A stretch of 64,000 nt of DNA, taken from DATBVX01 sp963705495. GTDB lineage: Bacteria; Pseudomonadota; Gammaproteobacteria; Steroidobacterales; Steroidobacteraceae. The notes under the pieces were generated by a model. That model was not told the DNA's origin, did not search any database, and worked only from the letters and a program-made list of their open reading frames with translations. Each line of letters begins with the position of its first letter. The first letter of the stretch is position 1. This document shows positions 8,188 through 15,556 of this stretch, piece by piece. The DNA lies in assembly GCA_963705495.1 (NCBI GenBank), contig CAVPJQ010000017.1, positions 1-64,000 of the forward strand, written 5' to 3'. A program made the position numbers and the translations under genes.

Positions 8188-9591
8188 ATGCCCAAGCGAA
8201 TCTCCGACGCCGAACTGCAGCTGGTGCATGAGGTGATCCTGCGTCATCCCGAAGGCATCGGCATCGCGGCGATTGAGGCGCAACTTCACCAGCCACCGAG
8301 TCGACGCACCCTTACACGAAGGCTCGCAGCGCTCGAGCAATCGGGTCGCATCAAGCGCCGAGGTGCCGGCCGGAACACTCTCTATTCATCCATCGCGCCG
8401 ACACTCGGGCGCCAGGTTCCCACCGAGGACGCAGCAGGACAATTCGACACGCCGGAAGGGCCCGTCACCATTCCGCTCACACCCGCGGCGCGCGAACTTC
8501 TCGAGTACGTGTCGAGGCCGATTGCCGCACGCTCGCCGAAGGGCTACGACCGTGGCTTCCTCGAGCAGTACGAGCCGAATCGAACGGCCTACCTTCCTGA
8601 CAAGACCAAGGCGCATCTTCACAAGATCGGCCGGCCCATTCCTGCGGATCGCCCCGCTGGAACTTTCGCGCGTGACATCCTGAATCGGCTGCTGATCGAT
8701 CTCTCCTGGTCATCGAGCCGCCTTGAGGGAAACACATACACTCGGCTCGATACGCAGCGGCTCATCGAGTTCGGCCAGGCCGCGGAGGGCAAGGATGCCA
8801 AAGAGACGCAGATGATCCTGAACCACAAGCGCGCGATCGAACTGATCGTGGAGGGTGGCGAGGATATCGGCGTCAACCGATTCACCGTGCTCAATCTGCA
8901 CGCGATGCTGTCGGAAGATCTCATGGCCGATCCCGAGGCCTCCGGGCGTTTGCGACGCCGGCCAGTCGAGATCGGCGGCAGCGCGTATACACCACCGGCG
9001 GTTCCGCAGGTGATCGAGGAATTGTTCGAAGCAGTGCTCCGCAAGGCCGCCCTCATCGGGGATCCATTTGAGCAGGCATTCTTTCTGATGGTCCACCTTC
9101 CCTACCTGCAACCTTTCGAGGACGTCAACAAGCGCGTGTCCCGGCTGACAGCGAACATTCCTCTTATCCGGGCGAACCTGAGCCCATTGTCGTTCGTCGA
9201 CGTACCCGAACGCGCCTACGTTCTCGGCACGCTGTGCGTGTATGAAGGCCCGCGCATGGAACTCCTGCGGGACATTTTCGTGTGGGCGTACGAGCGCTCC
9301 GCTCAGCGCTATGTGGTCGTTCGCGACTCGGTGGCTGAACCGGATATCTTTCGCATGAAGTACAGGGAGGTGCTCGAGCAAGTCATGCGCACAATCGTGC
9401 GCGAGCGGGTACCACCTTCAGAGGAAGTGATCTGGGACAAAGCCAAGTCTCTCGTCGAAGCGCGCGACCGCGAACGATTTGTGGACCTGGCGCACGCGGA
9501 ATTCAGCCGTCTTTACGAGGGCAACATCGCCCGCTATCGAATCCCGCTTGCTGACTTTCGTACCTGGAACGAGCACGCAGGGTCAAGGTGA
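8188..9591 (+). CDS. Fic-domain protein with N-terminal DNA-binding-like segment and altered catalytic motif
   Basis: A 467-residue protein. Residues 1-65 look like a winged helix (RRTLTRRLAALEQSGRIKRRG). Around residue 170, SSSRLEGN fits the Fic inhibitory-helix motif (S/T)xxxE(G/N). The Fic core follows, but the loop expected to read HPFxDGNGR reads LQPFEDVNKR, with Gln308 where the catalytic histidine should be. Canonical Fic enzymes transfer AMP from ATP to a hydroxyl side chain and need that histidine, so AMPylation is doubtful. I believe related Fic proteins share this LQPFEDVNKR form, so it is probably a subfamily and not a mutation. The C-terminal 130 residues are helical and unassigned. 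ATG 8188 has no strong ribosome site. Confidence 0.85.
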   Translation: MPKRISDAELQLVHEVILRHPEGIGIAAIEAQLHQPPSRRTLTRRLAALEQSGRIKRRGAGRNTLYSSIAPTLGRQVPTEDAAGQFDTPEGPVTIPLTPAARELLEYVSRPIAARSPKGYDRGFLEQYEPNRTAYLPDKTKAHLHKIGRPIPADRPAGTFARDILNRLLIDLSWSSSRLEGNTYTRLDTQRLIEFGQAAEGKDAKETQMILNHKRAIELIVEGGEDIGVNRFTVLNLHAMLSEDLMADPEASGRLRRRPVEIGGSAYTPPAVPQVIEELFEAVLRKAALIGDPFEQAFFLMVHLPYLQPFEDVNKRVSRLTANIPLIRANLSPLSFVDVPERAYVLGTLCVYEGPRMELLRDIFVWAYERSAQRYVVVRDSVAEPDIFRMKYREVLEQVMRTIVRERVPPSEEVIWDKAKSLVEARDRERFVDLAHAEFSRLYEGNIARYRIPLADFRTWNEHAGSR

Positions 9592-9633
9592 TGGGACTAG
9601 AAAACTGGATTGCGACAGGACGGAAGATTTGAC

Positions 9634-10446
9634 ATGCAGACCCGCTTGCTGAAGACGCTGACCGCTGGCGTGGCCGCAGCCTTGATCTCGGGACCCGCCG
9701 CGGCGCAGTCCAGCGAGGATTGGAAGTTCCAGGCCGGAATCTACCTGTGGTTGCCGACCATCGACGGTACAACGGCATTCCCGCCCTCAGATGGCGGAAG
9801 CGGCGCCGGCATCGACATCGACACGATCATCGAGAGCTTGAAGACGGTTTTCATGGGTTCGTTCGACGCGCGGCGGGGACAGTTCGGACTGTTCGCGGAC
9901 GTAGTCTACGTGGACGTCGGCGATAACAAGTCGGGCACGCGCGCGCTCAGCCTCGGCGGCGTGCCGTTGCCTGCCGACGTGAGCGCCAACGTCGGCTTCG
10001 ACCTCAAGGGCTGGGCGTGGACACTCACCGGCTTGTATCAGGCGGTGAGGACACCCGATGTCTCCCTCGATGTGATCGGCGGCGTGCGTTTGCTTGACCT
10101 TAAGGACACGCTGGACTGGACGCTCACCGGAAACGTCGGCTCAGTGCCGCTGCCCGATCGCACGGGAGCACGCGGCGAGAGCCTGCAGAACTGGGACGTG
10201 ATCATCGGTGTCCGGGGACGGCTGGCCTTCGGCGAAGAGCGCAGATGGTTTGCGCCCTATCACCTCGACGTCGGCACTGGCGAATCGGATCTCACCTGGC
10301 AGGCGATGGCTGGACTTGGCTACTCGTTCGGTTGGGGTGACGTGCTCGCCGCGTGGCGATATCTTGACTACGACATGAAGTCGGGCGAGACCATCGAGTC
10401 GCTCAACTTCAACGGACCTCTGATCGCGGCAGTGTTTCGCTGGTAG
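9634..10446 (+). CDS. Outer-membrane beta-barrel protein
   Basis: A 270-residue exported protein. The signal peptide is MQTRLLKTLTAGVAAALIS followed by GPAAAQ. The rest is rich in alternating strands with glycine and aromatic residues (FQAGIYLWLPTIDGT near the start) and ends in AAVFRW, a terminal aromatic residue expected of an outer-membrane barrel. Similar proteins are annotated only as hypothetical. The next gene, a lipoprotein, starts 15 bases downstream, so the two may be co-transcribed. The first 70 bases of this gene, including its upstream leader, are repeated at 12646-12715. Confidence 0.8.
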   Translation: MQTRLLKTLTAGVAAALISGPAAAQSSEDWKFQAGIYLWLPTIDGTTAFPPSDGGSGAGIDIDTIIESLKTVFMGSFDARRGQFGLFADVVYVDVGDNKSGTRALSLGGVPLPADVSANVGFDLKGWAWTLTGLYQAVRTPDVSLDVIGGVRLLDLKDTLDWTLTGNVGSVPLPDRTGARGESLQNWDVIIGVRGRLAFGEERRWFAPYHLDVGTGESDLTWQAMAGLGYSFGWGDVLAAWRYLDYDMKSGETIESLNFNGPLIAAVFRW

Positions 10447-10461
10447 CTGCTGAGCGGCTCG

Positions 10462-11088
10462 ATGAAGGGAATGTCCAACGGGATTCTTGAGCTCACCACG
10501 GCGTGCGCAGTCACTGCCGCGCTGGCCGCATGCGCGGCAACGGGCGCGAGCTACCAGGAGATCACTGCGGATACCTCACCGGTTGCGGCGAATCAGGCGC
10601 GCATCATCGTGCTGCGCCGGAAGGATCGTTACGACGATTACAGCGCAAGCAAGGCCGTCGTACGAATCAACGATCGGGTGGCCGGCAACATTCGGTACGG
10701 CGGGTTCTTCTTCCTCGATGTCCCGCCGGGGAGGGTCAAGCTCCTCGCGTCGGCGCGCAACACCGGCTACGGCACCTGCGAACTGCAGCTTCCTCTAGCC
10801 GCGGGCACCACAACTTACGTGGACGTCGCGCCGCGCATGGCTCACAGCCTCGCGGGGCTTGCCGGTAGCGCGGCTGGTGCCGCGGCTGTAGGGACTGACG
10901 GCGCGGCGACGGTGACGGATGCGGTGCTCATGGATCCGGCCAAGGCCTCGGTCGGCAGCACGGTGGGCGGCGCGATGGCTCAAGGCGCGGAAAGTGCCGG
11001 CAAGCAGTGCGGCGGGCCGTATGCGCTCATTCAACTCGCGGACGGCGATGCCCTTCGCTATCTGGACGATTTGGCGTGGTCCAAGTGA
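10462..11088 (+). CDS. DUF2846-type lipoprotein
   Basis: A 208-residue protein with a lipoprotein signal; the lipobox is LAAC at the CAATGAS junction. The body has the DUF2846 pattern: QARIIVLRRKDRYDDYSASK, then VRINDRVAGNI and FFLDVPPGRVKLLAS, a small beta domain. The role of the family is unknown. A glycine/alanine-rich stretch follows at residues 130-180. An in-frame ATG at 10471 could be the start instead. Confidence 0.75.
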   Translation: MKGMSNGILELTTACAVTAALAACAATGASYQEITADTSPVAANQARIIVLRRKDRYDDYSASKAVVRINDRVAGNIRYGGFFFLDVPPGRVKLLASARNTGYGTCELQLPLAAGTTTYVDVAPRMAHSLAGLAGSAAGAAAVGTDGAATVTDAVLMDPAKASVGSTVGGAMAQGAESAGKQCGGPYALIQLADGDALRYLDDLAWSK

Positions 11089-11588
11089 GCTGGCGGGCGA
11101 ACCGCGGCGTGCGAGCGCCTTTGTTGCGCCGCTGAAAGGCACTAGACGGTTGATCGTCAATTCGACGCTGTGTTTCCTTGATTCGCTCCCACACGCTCAA
11201 CGAGTGCGCAGGCGCTGATATCGCCGCGCGTTGTTCCGGTGCGGCCTGCGTTTCGCCCGAGTCGCTTGATTGACTGTTCACGGTTAACTTCGGCTCCAGC
11301 TCACACCGCCATATGGCGGAGCGCCTTCTCCAGGCCGCTGCGACATCGATGTCCTTCCTGACATGCGCTCAGAGTGCGCGTTGGCCTCCATATGCGCTTC
11401 ACGCCGCTGTGCGTCAATCCAGACACACTCCTGTCTCGTGCGCGGATTCGGATCAGACAGCGCCGCGCCGTCGATTCGTATCGAACACACAACGAATGGA
11501 TGTCGAGCACTACGATACTCTCAGGGCAAGCTGGCTCGTCAGTTACATCACGTGTGGGCCAGCTCGCGCAAGCTTCAGGGACATCGAA
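11089..11588. other. Gene-poor stretch of 500 bp
   Basis: No convincing gene was found on either strand; the open frames here have no family signature. The one clear structure is the palindrome at 11306-11319. An open frame in register with the DUF4160 gene extends up to 11313, but its sequence is not family-like and is probably untranslated. Confidence 0.5.
11306..11319. promoter_or_regulatory. 14-bp perfect palindrome
   Basis: CCGCCATATGGCGG is a perfect palindrome about 270 bp before the DUF4160 gene. It may be an operator, but nothing in the sequence shows which protein binds. Confidence 0.4.
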
Positions 11589-11840
11589 GTGCCGACCGTA
11601 CTGCGCCAAGGAGAGTGGCGCTTCTTCTTCTACAGTAACGAAGGGTCTGAGCCGCCGCACATCCACGTTGTAAGTACCGCAAGAGACGGCAGTGGGGCTG
11701 CCAAGTTTCTACTGACGCCGGTGCGCATGGTACGCTCCCGCCGATTGCGCGCTCACGAGCTCCGTCGCATTGGACACTTCGTAGTCGAACACCAGGAGGA
11801 GCTCGTGAGGGCATGGAATGAACACTTTTCAGCTGACTAA
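11589..11840 (+). CDS. DUF4160 domain protein
   Basis: An 83-residue protein starting at GTG 11589: VPTVLRQGEWRFFFYSNEG, then EPPHIHV, the conserved HIH strand of DUF4160. DUF4160 proteins are typically encoded beside DUF2442 proteins, as here, and the pair is suspected to be a toxin-antitoxin-like module, though this is not settled. The gene overlaps the DUF2442 start by 23 bases. A short similar piece at 13724-13765 may be a scrap of this gene. Confidence 0.8.
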   Translation: MPTVLRQGEWRFFFYSNEGSEPPHIHVVSTARDGSGAAKFLLTPVRMVRSRRLRAHELRRIGHFVVEHQEELVRAWNEHFSAD

Positions 11841-12084
11841 GATCGAGATGAATGACTTTGCGACGCATGTCGAGCTCACGGACGATGAGCTGATCGTGAC
11901 GCTCGCGGACGGCCGCGCGATGTCGGCGCCACTCGTTTGGTTTCCAAGACTCCTCAATGCAAGCGCGGAACAACGCAAGCATTGGCAATTGATTGGGGGA
12001 GGCGAAGGCATTCATTGGCCAGACCTTGATGAGGACCTGAGCATCGCTGGATTGCTTCGCGGAGAGCGGTCAACCGCAAAGTGA
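11818..12084 (+). CDS. DUF2442 domain protein
   Basis: An 88-residue protein: ATHVELTDDELIVTLADGR and APLVWFPRLLNASAEQRKHW, then GIHWPDLDEDLSIAGLLRGE, the hallmark of DUF2442. It partners the overlapping DUF4160 gene upstream. The 3' end of the gene, with the palindrome after the stop, is repeated at 7893-7984. Confidence 0.85.
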   Translation: MNTFQLTKIEMNDFATHVELTDDELIVTLADGRAMSAPLVWFPRLLNASAEQRKHWQLIGGGEGIHWPDLDEDLSIAGLLRGERSTAK

Positions 12085-12087
12085 CAC

Positions 12088-12105
12088 ACGTTTCCGCGGA
12101 AACGT
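12088..12105. repeat. 18-bp perfect palindrome, copy 2
   Basis: Same ACGTTTCCGCGGAAACGT sequence as at 7961-7978, placed four bases after the DUF2442 stop. This is probably the original position. Confidence 0.8.
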
Positions 12106-12206
12106 CGCGAGAACGATCGCCGCTCACCGCCGCGCTGTTCGGCATAGCGCACTTCGACAGGACATGATCGGCTATCGTCTATCTCTTGGCACGACCGGAG
12201 AACGAA

Positions 12207-12266
12207 ATGCTGATCAATCGCCGCCATACGCTCCTCCTCACCGGCACCGCTGAGGAGAGCTACTGA
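12207..12266 (+). pseudogene. 5' end scrap of an aldo/keto reductase gene
   Basis: The first 45 or so bases match the start of the intact aldo/keto reductase at 26526: MLINRRHTLLLTGTA against MLISRRHTLLLTGAA. After that it diverges to EESY and stops, making a 19-residue open frame. Its end lies one base before the VOC gene start and supplies the GAGGAG sequence that serves as ribosome site for that gene. Confidence 0.8.
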
Positions 12267-12267
12267 C

Positions 12268-12648
12268 ATGCATCATTCCCGACTGTGTGCGGTGCTGATT
12301 GACTGCAGGACTGAAAACCTGGAAGACGCCGCGCGCTTCTGGGCTGAGGCACTCGGCCGTCCCGTGGATCCCCACCATCCGGGCAGTCGCGGCAACTACC
12401 TGATGCTGGAAACGCCGCCCGACGAGCCCATCGTGCAGATCCAGCGCGTCGATCACGAGAGCCGCGTCCACATCGACATTGAGACGGACGACATTCCTGC
12501 CGAAGTGGCACGTTTGACGAAGCTCGGCGCCAAGGTCGTGGACCGCCTCGAGCGCTGGGTAGTGATGCAGGCGCCCACTGGCCAACGCTTCTGCGTGGTC
12601 AGAGTGCAGCGCCCCGGTTTTCCGAAGAACGCCCGTCGCTGGGAGTAG
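12268..12648 (+). CDS. VOC-family (glyoxalase-like) protein
   Basis: A 126-residue protein of the vicinal oxygen chelate fold: CAVLIDCRTENLEDAARFWA starts the first beta-alpha-beta module and VHIDIETDDIPAEVARLTKLGAKV the second. The metal-binding histidines and glutamates are not all evident, and the protein resembles the glyoxalase-like group of unknown substrate. ATG 12268 follows GAGGAG by about ten bases. Confidence 0.8.
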   Translation: MHHSRLCAVLIDCRTENLEDAARFWAEALGRPVDPHHPGSRGNYLMLETPPDEPIVQIQRVDHESRVHIDIETDDIPAEVARLTKLGAKVVDRLERWVVMQAPTGQRFCVVRVQRPGFPKNARRWE

Positions 12649-12715
12649 AAAAACGGGATCCCGACAGGACGGAAGACTGGCATGCAGGCAATCTTGCTGA
12701 CGACGCTGACTGCTC
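12646..12715 (+). pseudogene. Copy of the leader and start of the outer-membrane protein gene
   Basis: Matches 9598-9672: the shared run GACAGGACGGAAGA, then the start region where CATGCAG and the LLTTLTA-like coding stretch recur, with about 80 percent identity by eye. The frame does not continue as a beta-barrel protein. Confidence 0.75.
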
Positions 12716-12829
12716 GCTTTTCAATGCATTTGCCATCGAAATGCCAGCGAGGCCCACGCCGCAGATGATTCATAGTCCCGCTGCGCGTTAATGCCTTGAC
12801 AATACTCAGTGCCCGAATATCTTGGCGCC

Positions 12830-13063
12830 ATGGCGGAAACGATTGAAAAGCTAGCGGCCGAGGCCATGGGTCTGCCTGCAGAATCACGTGCGCGGCTTGC
12901 AGATCTCTTGGTTGAAAGCCTCGACCAGGCGGAACTTGGAAAGCTCGACCCTGCGTGGGCCGATCTGGCGAAGCAACGTCGGGACGCGGTGCGCGCCGGC
13001 ACGGCCAGGACGATTCCCGGCGATGAAGCTCTTCGGCAGGTGCGCGATGCAGTCAAGCGATGA
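12830..13063 (+). CDS. Addiction-module antitoxin (unstable antitoxin family)
   Basis: A 77-residue protein, MAETIEKLAAEAMGLPAESR then LADLLVESLDQAELGKLDPAW, with the LP.ESR.LAD.L and DPAW pattern of the putative addiction module component family (PF09720 type). The stop overlaps the next start in an ATGA arrangement at 13060-13063, matching a ParE/RelE-type partner. Because that partner is truncated, this may be an orphan antitoxin now. Confidence 0.83.
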   Translation: MAETIEKLAAEAMGLPAESRARLADLLVESLDQAELGKLDPAWADLAKQRRDAVRAGTARTIPGDEALRQVRDAVKR

Positions 13064-13305
13064 GGCTCGCGTTCCATGAAGATGCTCTGGAAGAGTACAC
13101 GCACGCCGCTCGCTATTACGCCGGCCGCAATCCGGAGCTCGCTCTGCGATTTATCGAGGCCGTAGAAGCGGCGATCGGCAGATGGCCCAGCCCGGCAATG
13201 AGCCCATTGCCCAAATTGCCCGCCAGATATTTGTTCTGCGCGGCCGTCGAGTATTGCTCGATCGGGAGCTGGCCGCTCTATACGGAGTCGATACAGCGAG
13301 ATTGA
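13060..13305 (+). pseudogene. Truncated ParE-type toxin
   Basis: Opens as a typical ParE: MRLAFHEDALEEYTHAARYY then NPELALRFIEAVEAAIGRW. At about 13180 the resemblance ends and the sequence becomes that of the ORF6N gene in another frame; the open frame ends at 13305 with no strand region. Only the N-terminal helical hairpin, roughly 43 residues, remains, so a working toxin is unlikely. Confidence 0.82.
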
Positions 13306-13727
13306 ATCAGCAGGTTCGTCGCAACCGGAAGCGCTTCCCGCCTGATTTCCTCTTGGAGGTGACGCCCGAAGAGTTCGCGAACTTGAAGTTGCAATTTGCA
13401 ACATCAAGTTGGGGCGGTCGTCGCACGCTTCCGCTCGCGTTTACCGAGCACGGCGCGATCATGGCGGCGACAGTTCTCAACAGTGCGCGCGCCGTCGAAA
13501 TGACAGTTTACGTCGTACGCGCCTTCGTGAAATTACGAGAATACTTGGCGTCACATCGCGGTCTGGCTCGCAAGCTTGCAGCACTTGAGCGCTCCCTCGG
13601 CACGCTCGACCACAAGACACAGCATCAGTTTCGGGAAGTCTACGCGGCGATTCGCGCGCTGACCCCGACAAGGGCGCCGAAACGACGCTCCATAGGCTTC
13701 ACTGCGAATCTTGACGAACCGTCCTAG
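13182..13727 (+). CDS. ORF6N-domain protein (phage-type DNA-binding)
   Basis: A 181-residue protein with the ORF6N domain found in phage and mobile-element proteins: IARQIFVLRGRRVLLDRELA, ALYGVDTARLNQQVRRN, then FPPDFLLEVTPEEFANLK and WGGRRTLPLAFTEHGAIMAA. The C-terminal helix (LRALTP.. region) is a likely coiled coil. Its start lies inside the remnant toxin gene, as if it had joined there. A 130-bp near-identical copy of its centre is at 5615-5744. Confidence 0.85.
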   Translation: MAQPGNEPIAQIARQIFVLRGRRVLLDRELAALYGVDTARLNQQVRRNRKRFPPDFLLEVTPEEFANLKLQFATSSWGGRRTLPLAFTEHGAIMAATVLNSARAVEMTVYVVRAFVKLREYLASHRGLARKLAALERSLGTLDHKTQHQFREVYAAIRALTPTRAPKRRSIGFTANLDEPS

Positions 13728-13765
13728 CAAGAGACGGTAGTAGTACAGCCACGTTTCTACTGACG
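13724..13765 (+). repeat. Possible scrap of the DUF4160 gene
   Basis: The stretch GCAAGAGACGG and then TTTCTACTGACG resembles 11681-11717 in the DUF4160 gene, with a small insertion between. It is short, so chance cannot be excluded. Confidence 0.4.
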
Positions 13766-13821
13766 ACGCCTTCTTTAGGCTCACACTCTCCTCGTTACAC
13801 GACCTCTGCTCGCTCCTACTT

Positions 13822-15384
13822 CTATGAGCGCTTCAGGCCGCTCCCGCCCGCTTCGGCCGCGAACGAGGCCAACACCCGCGAGTTGCTCGTGCGTTCTCTG
13901 ACGGTGTCCATCGCGACCAGGTCGGCGCGCAGCGTGGAACGGCTCACATCTATGCGGACATAGCCGCGCGCGGCGCCGGTCGCGAGGAACACCGCTGCGT
14001 TGTAGTCGTGGTAGCGCTTGAGGAGTGATTCGGAGGGTGGCTGCGAGGTAATCGAAGTCGTCACCAGTTCGCTCGCCACGTGGGGCGTTTCCGGATTCGC
14101 GGGATCCAGATGCAGGTCCGAGACCACGAAGGCATGGATGTCGCCACTCAGCACGATGGGGTTCGAGACCCGGTTGTCCTGGAGCTGTCGCATGAGTCGC
14201 GAGCGCGCCGCCGGGTAGCCATTCCAGCTGTCCGTCCAGAATTGCTGCTTCGGAGCTTTCGCCTCATTCGCATACGCCATCACGACGCCCTGGGCGAGAA
14301 AATTCCAGCTCGCCCGGCTGCCGCGAAGTTGCCGGGTCAGCCAGCTCTCCTGGCGTTGCCCCAGCATCGTGCGCTTCTCATCGAGCAACGCCGGGCACTC
14401 TTCGGGACGCACGCGGGTCGAGCCCGCGCGACCGTCGGGCGGGCACGCGTGCGGTGTCCGATATTGGCGCTCATCGAGCAGGTGCAGCGCTACGAGATCT
14501 GCGAACTGGCACGAGGTGTAGAGGCGCATGTCCGACCCGAACGGCGCCGCGCGTCGCGGCAGCGGCATGTGCTCGTAGTACGCGCGGTACGCTGCGGCCC
14601 GACGCGCGAGGAATAACGCCGGGTCATCGTCTTCCTCTGAAATGGCGCCGGCGTAGTCGTTGTCGACTTCGTGGTCGTCCCACATCAGGAGCCACGGACA
14701 GAGCGCGTGCGCAGCCTGAAGATCCGGATCGCTCCGATAGAGCGCATGTCGCACGCGATAGTCCGACAGCGTGTAGCACTCGCCGGCACCGTGGCTGCGG
14801 ACGTGTTCCGTGCCCCAGCTCAGCTCGTAGATGTAGTCTCCGACGTGGACGATGAGATCCGGGTGATCGACGAGCATCTGTCGGTAGGCGGTGTAGTACC
14901 CGTGCTCGTACTGCTGGCAGGACGCGAGGTTGATGCGCATGCGCTCGAGGCGCGCATTGTTCCGGGGCGCGGTCCAGGTACGCCCAACGCGACTGCGCGC
15001 ATCGCCCGCCGTGAAGCGATACCAGTATTCGCGCGCGGGTTCGAGATCCACGATCTCGACATGCACGCTGTGCGCCCAATCGGGCTCCGCATACACAGTG
15101 CCGCTTCGCACGACGCTCCGGAACTGCTCATCGTTCGCGAGCTCCCAGGTCACGGGCATCGCAACGGGCGGCATTCCGCCATCGGGCGCGAGCAGCTCGG
15201 GCGCCAGGCGTGTCCAGAGCACGAAGCCGTCGGAAGTTGGATAGCCTGAGGCCACGCCGAGCGTAAAGGGGTCGCGGGTGAGGCGGGTCTGGCCGAATGC
15301 GCGGCGAGGCCAAGGACCAAGCGCCGCGGCGCCCGCGAGGACCAGGCCATTCGAGAGAACCTTCCTGCGGTTCAGCCGAGCCAT
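13822..15384 (-). CDS. PhoD-like alkaline phosphatase / phosphodiesterase, Tat-exported
   Basis: About 520 residues. The N-terminus NRRKVLSNGLVLAGAAALG is a twin-arginine signal. The N-terminal Ig-like PhoD domain is seen in FTLGVASGYPTSDGFVLWTR. The metallophosphatase core carries VHVGDYIYE, WDDHEVDNDY and LSGDIHAFVVSDL, giving the Asp, Asn and His ligands of the metal centre. It should act in the periplasm or outside on phosphate esters or diesters. ATG 15384 is chosen because the twin-arginine motif follows it directly; the open frame reaches 15405. Confidence 0.88.
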   Translation of the reverse strand: MARLNRRKVLSNGLVLAGAAALGPWPRRAFGQTRLTRDPFTLGVASGYPTSDGFVLWTRLAPELLAPDGGMPPVAMPVTWELANDEQFRSVVRSGTVYAEPDWAHSVHVEIVDLEPAREYWYRFTAGDARSRVGRTWTAPRNNARLERMRINLASCQQYEHGYYTAYRQMLVDHPDLIVHVGDYIYELSWGTEHVRSHGAGECYTLSDYRVRHALYRSDPDLQAAHALCPWLLMWDDHEVDNDYAGAISEEDDDPALFLARRAAAYRAYYEHMPLPRRAAPFGSDMRLYTSCQFADLVALHLLDERQYRTPHACPPDGRAGSTRVRPEECPALLDEKRTMLGQRQESWLTRQLRGSRASWNFLAQGVVMAYANEAKAPKQQFWTDSWNGYPAARSRLMRQLQDNRVSNPIVLSGDIHAFVVSDLHLDPANPETPHVASELVTTSITSQPPSESLLKRYHDYNAAVFLATGAARGYVRIDVSRSTLRADLVAMDTVRERTSNSRVLASFAAEAGGSGLKRS

Positions 15385-15556
15385 GCGACAGTTTGGCACA
15401 GGCATGAAGACATCGAGATGACATTGGAGCTCAACCGCGTCCGCACGTTGTAAGTGCCGGTGACTCTACTGGCGGATGATGATGCCCTTGCCGTTGAGAA
15501 CGTCCGGTGGCAACTTGGCTCGCGTCCCCGGCGAACGAAGTCGTTGAGGTGCTCAC

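Noticed and set aside
4100..13800. Integron cassette array
   Set aside because: Toxin-antitoxin genes and small hypotheticals suggest it, but genes are on both strands, no repeated attC-like core sites (GTTRRRY pairs) were found after the genes, and no integrase is seen.
15430..15470. Further scrap of the DUF4160 gene
   Set aside because: The match to 11665-11680 is only about 16 bases and may be chance.
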